Below, in pieces: positions 21,155 through 22,048 of a stretch of 22,048 bases of DNA. Position 1 is the first letter of the stretch. Each line of letters opens with the position of its first letter. The position numbers and the translations under genes are program-made. Below the pieces are notes generated by a model, which made no database searches, was not told the DNA's origin, and worked only from the letters and a program-made list of their open reading frames with translations. Source of the stretch: Bacteroidales bacterium UBA5548 (GTDB lineage Bacteria; Bacteroidota; Bacteroidia; Bacteroidales; UBA932); NCBI GenBank assembly GCA_002425935.1, contig DINE01000020.1, positions 1 through 22,048 on the forward strand. The letters run 5' to 3'.

Positions 21155-22048
21155 ATGAAATTGTTACTATCTCTACCTGTAATTGTAATGTTAACTGTTC
21201 CCGGTTGCAATAAGGTAAATATTGATACATACAGTAAGCCGGCCTCATCGGTGATTAGCTTCAGAAGTTTTGATAGTGAAGTAATGTCGTCCAATGCTCA
21301 GAATAGTGGAGCCCTCTTTTTTCCGGTAGGTTATAAAACCTGTATATACATAACTGAACACAACTCTTCAGGCCCTTATACCGGAGGAACACCATCTTAT
21401 GCAACATCCGACGGAAGCGGAGATCTTATCACTGCGAAGAGAGTAGAGCTAAAAGAGGGATATTATGACATCTTCTCATTGTCAGAAAACACCAGTTTTA
21501 TACCGGAACTTACAATTATTAATGGATCGGCAACAGGCCTGGTTAATGGAAAAGAGTATTTACTGGCTAAGAGATCGGCGGTTCATGTCAATAAAAACAC
21601 CACTGTATCTCTTATATTTAACCACATTGCCTCGCGGATCCTCCTGTTTGTTACAGCGGAAGATATGCAGACATCAGTATTGATAAAATCATTCAGAATA
21701 ACCTTACCGGAAGATCAGGAGTGTATATTAAAACTGAGCGAAGGAGCAATTTCACCTTCCGAAAGCATGGGGCCGTACACAGAGGTATCCGGTTTTGGAA
21801 ATACCAGGGAGGTCTTGCTTCTGCCCACCCGTATATATCCTCAGTTTAAGATTGAAGTTGAGCTCACCACCGGAACCTCTCCACCTGTAATAAAAAGCTA
21901 CTCTGGAGTCATAAATAGTCCTATATCAGGCGGAGTTACATATGAGGTTATGCTTAAAATCAAAAAAGATCTTCAACTAAAAACAGAGATAAGCTTTTAT
22001 ACGACAAGAATTCTGGATAACCACATAATATTTAAATCAATAACAAAT
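21155..22048 (+). CDS. Fimbrillin-like lipoprotein, partial (cut by window end)
   Basis: An open frame of 298 codons runs from ATG 21155 to the last base without a stop, so the 3' end lies outside. The N-terminus MKLLLSLPVIVMLTVPGCNK is a lipoprotein signal peptide with a lipobox ending at Cys18, so the protein is probably an exported, lipid-anchored surface protein. The body is rich in Ser, Thr and beta strands. The segment LIFNHIASRILLFV (153-166), after a short stretch beginning at YLLAKRSAVHVNKN, resembles the phe/leu-x-His-x-x-Ala/Ser-Lys/Arg pattern of Bacteroidales fimbrillin families (FimA, Mfa-like). This resemblance was judged by eye, so the family is tentative; the lipoprotein call is firmer. 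It diverges from serS and no neighbouring chaperone or usher gene is visible. Confidence 0.72.
   Translation, partial: MKLLLSLPVIVMLTVPGCNKVNIDTYSKPASSVISFRSFDSEVMSSNAQNSGALFFPVGYKTCIYITEHNSSGPYTGGTPSYATSDGSGDLITAKRVELKEGYYDIFSLSENTSFIPELTIINGSATGLVNGKEYLLAKRSAVHVNKNTTVSLIFNHIASRILLFVTAEDMQTSVLIKSFRITLPEDQECILKLSEGAISPSESMGPYTEVSGFGNTREVLLLPTRIYPQFKIEVELTTGTSPPVIKSYSGVINSPISGGVTYEVMLKIKKDLQLKTEISFYTTRILDNHIIFKSITN

Noticed and set aside
21465..21683. A 72-codon plus-strand frame inside the fimbrillin-like gene.
   Set aside because: It is out of frame with the longer lipoprotein frame that starts with a signal peptide and lipobox at 21155, so it is a shadow.

Overview
The window reads as ordinary chromosomal core DNA from a member of the Bacteroidota, most likely order Bacteroidales. 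The basis is: (i) at least eight start regions carry the phylum's -7 box TAnnTTTG, two of them with an exact TTTG-N19 partner; (ii) start codons mostly lack a convincing Shine-Dalgarno sequence; (iii) the proteins include a fimbrillin-like lipoprotein and an outer-membrane receptor with an N-terminal carboxypeptidase-regulatory-like domain. No phage, transposon, CRISPR or defence island is visible.

Layout, left to right. Minus strand 189-5273: tpiA and prmA (stop and start overlap as TAATG), tRNA-Leu(UAG) with its own promoter and terminator, then tig-clpP-clpX, closed by a strong hairpin terminator at 132-171. Plus strand 5382-7179: a BtuC/FecCD-type permease and its ATPase, with no substrate-binding protein gene beside them. 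Minus strand 7180-8397: a PLP aminotransferase that converges on the ATPase with no gap. Plus strand 8580-12891: queD, polA, an ECF sigma factor and rsmG, tightly packed. Plus strand 12974-16182: rpmH with its own promoter and terminator, then mqnE, a membrane-anchored PASTA protein and an RluA/RluD-type pseudouridine synthase. Minus strand 16179-20975: serS, ruvC and a large outer-membrane receptor whose stop overlaps that of the pseudouridine synthase. Plus strand from 21155: a fimbrillin-like lipoprotein cut by the window edge.

The genes serve protein folding and proteolysis (Tig, ClpXP), translation and RNA modification (SerS, L34, PrmA, RsmG, pseudouridine synthase, tRNA-Leu, QueD for queuosine), DNA replication and repair (PolA, RuvC), glycolysis (TpiA), menaquinone by the futalosine route (MqnE), and envelope and transport functions (ABC importer, PASTA protein, receptor, lipoprotein). 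Three genes are easy to miss because they are very short, an RNA, or open at the edge: rpmH, the tRNA and the terminal lipoprotein.

I do not see a convincing new system. The points most worth a second look are a DNA polymerase I whose 3'-5' exonuclease residues all seem to be lost, a kinase-less PASTA protein paired with a pseudouridine synthase, an ECF sigma gene without an anti-sigma gene that overlaps rsmG, two gapless or overlapping convergent gene ends, very short predicted leaders on queD and mqnE, and the glycine-rich insert and tail of the outer-membrane receptor.
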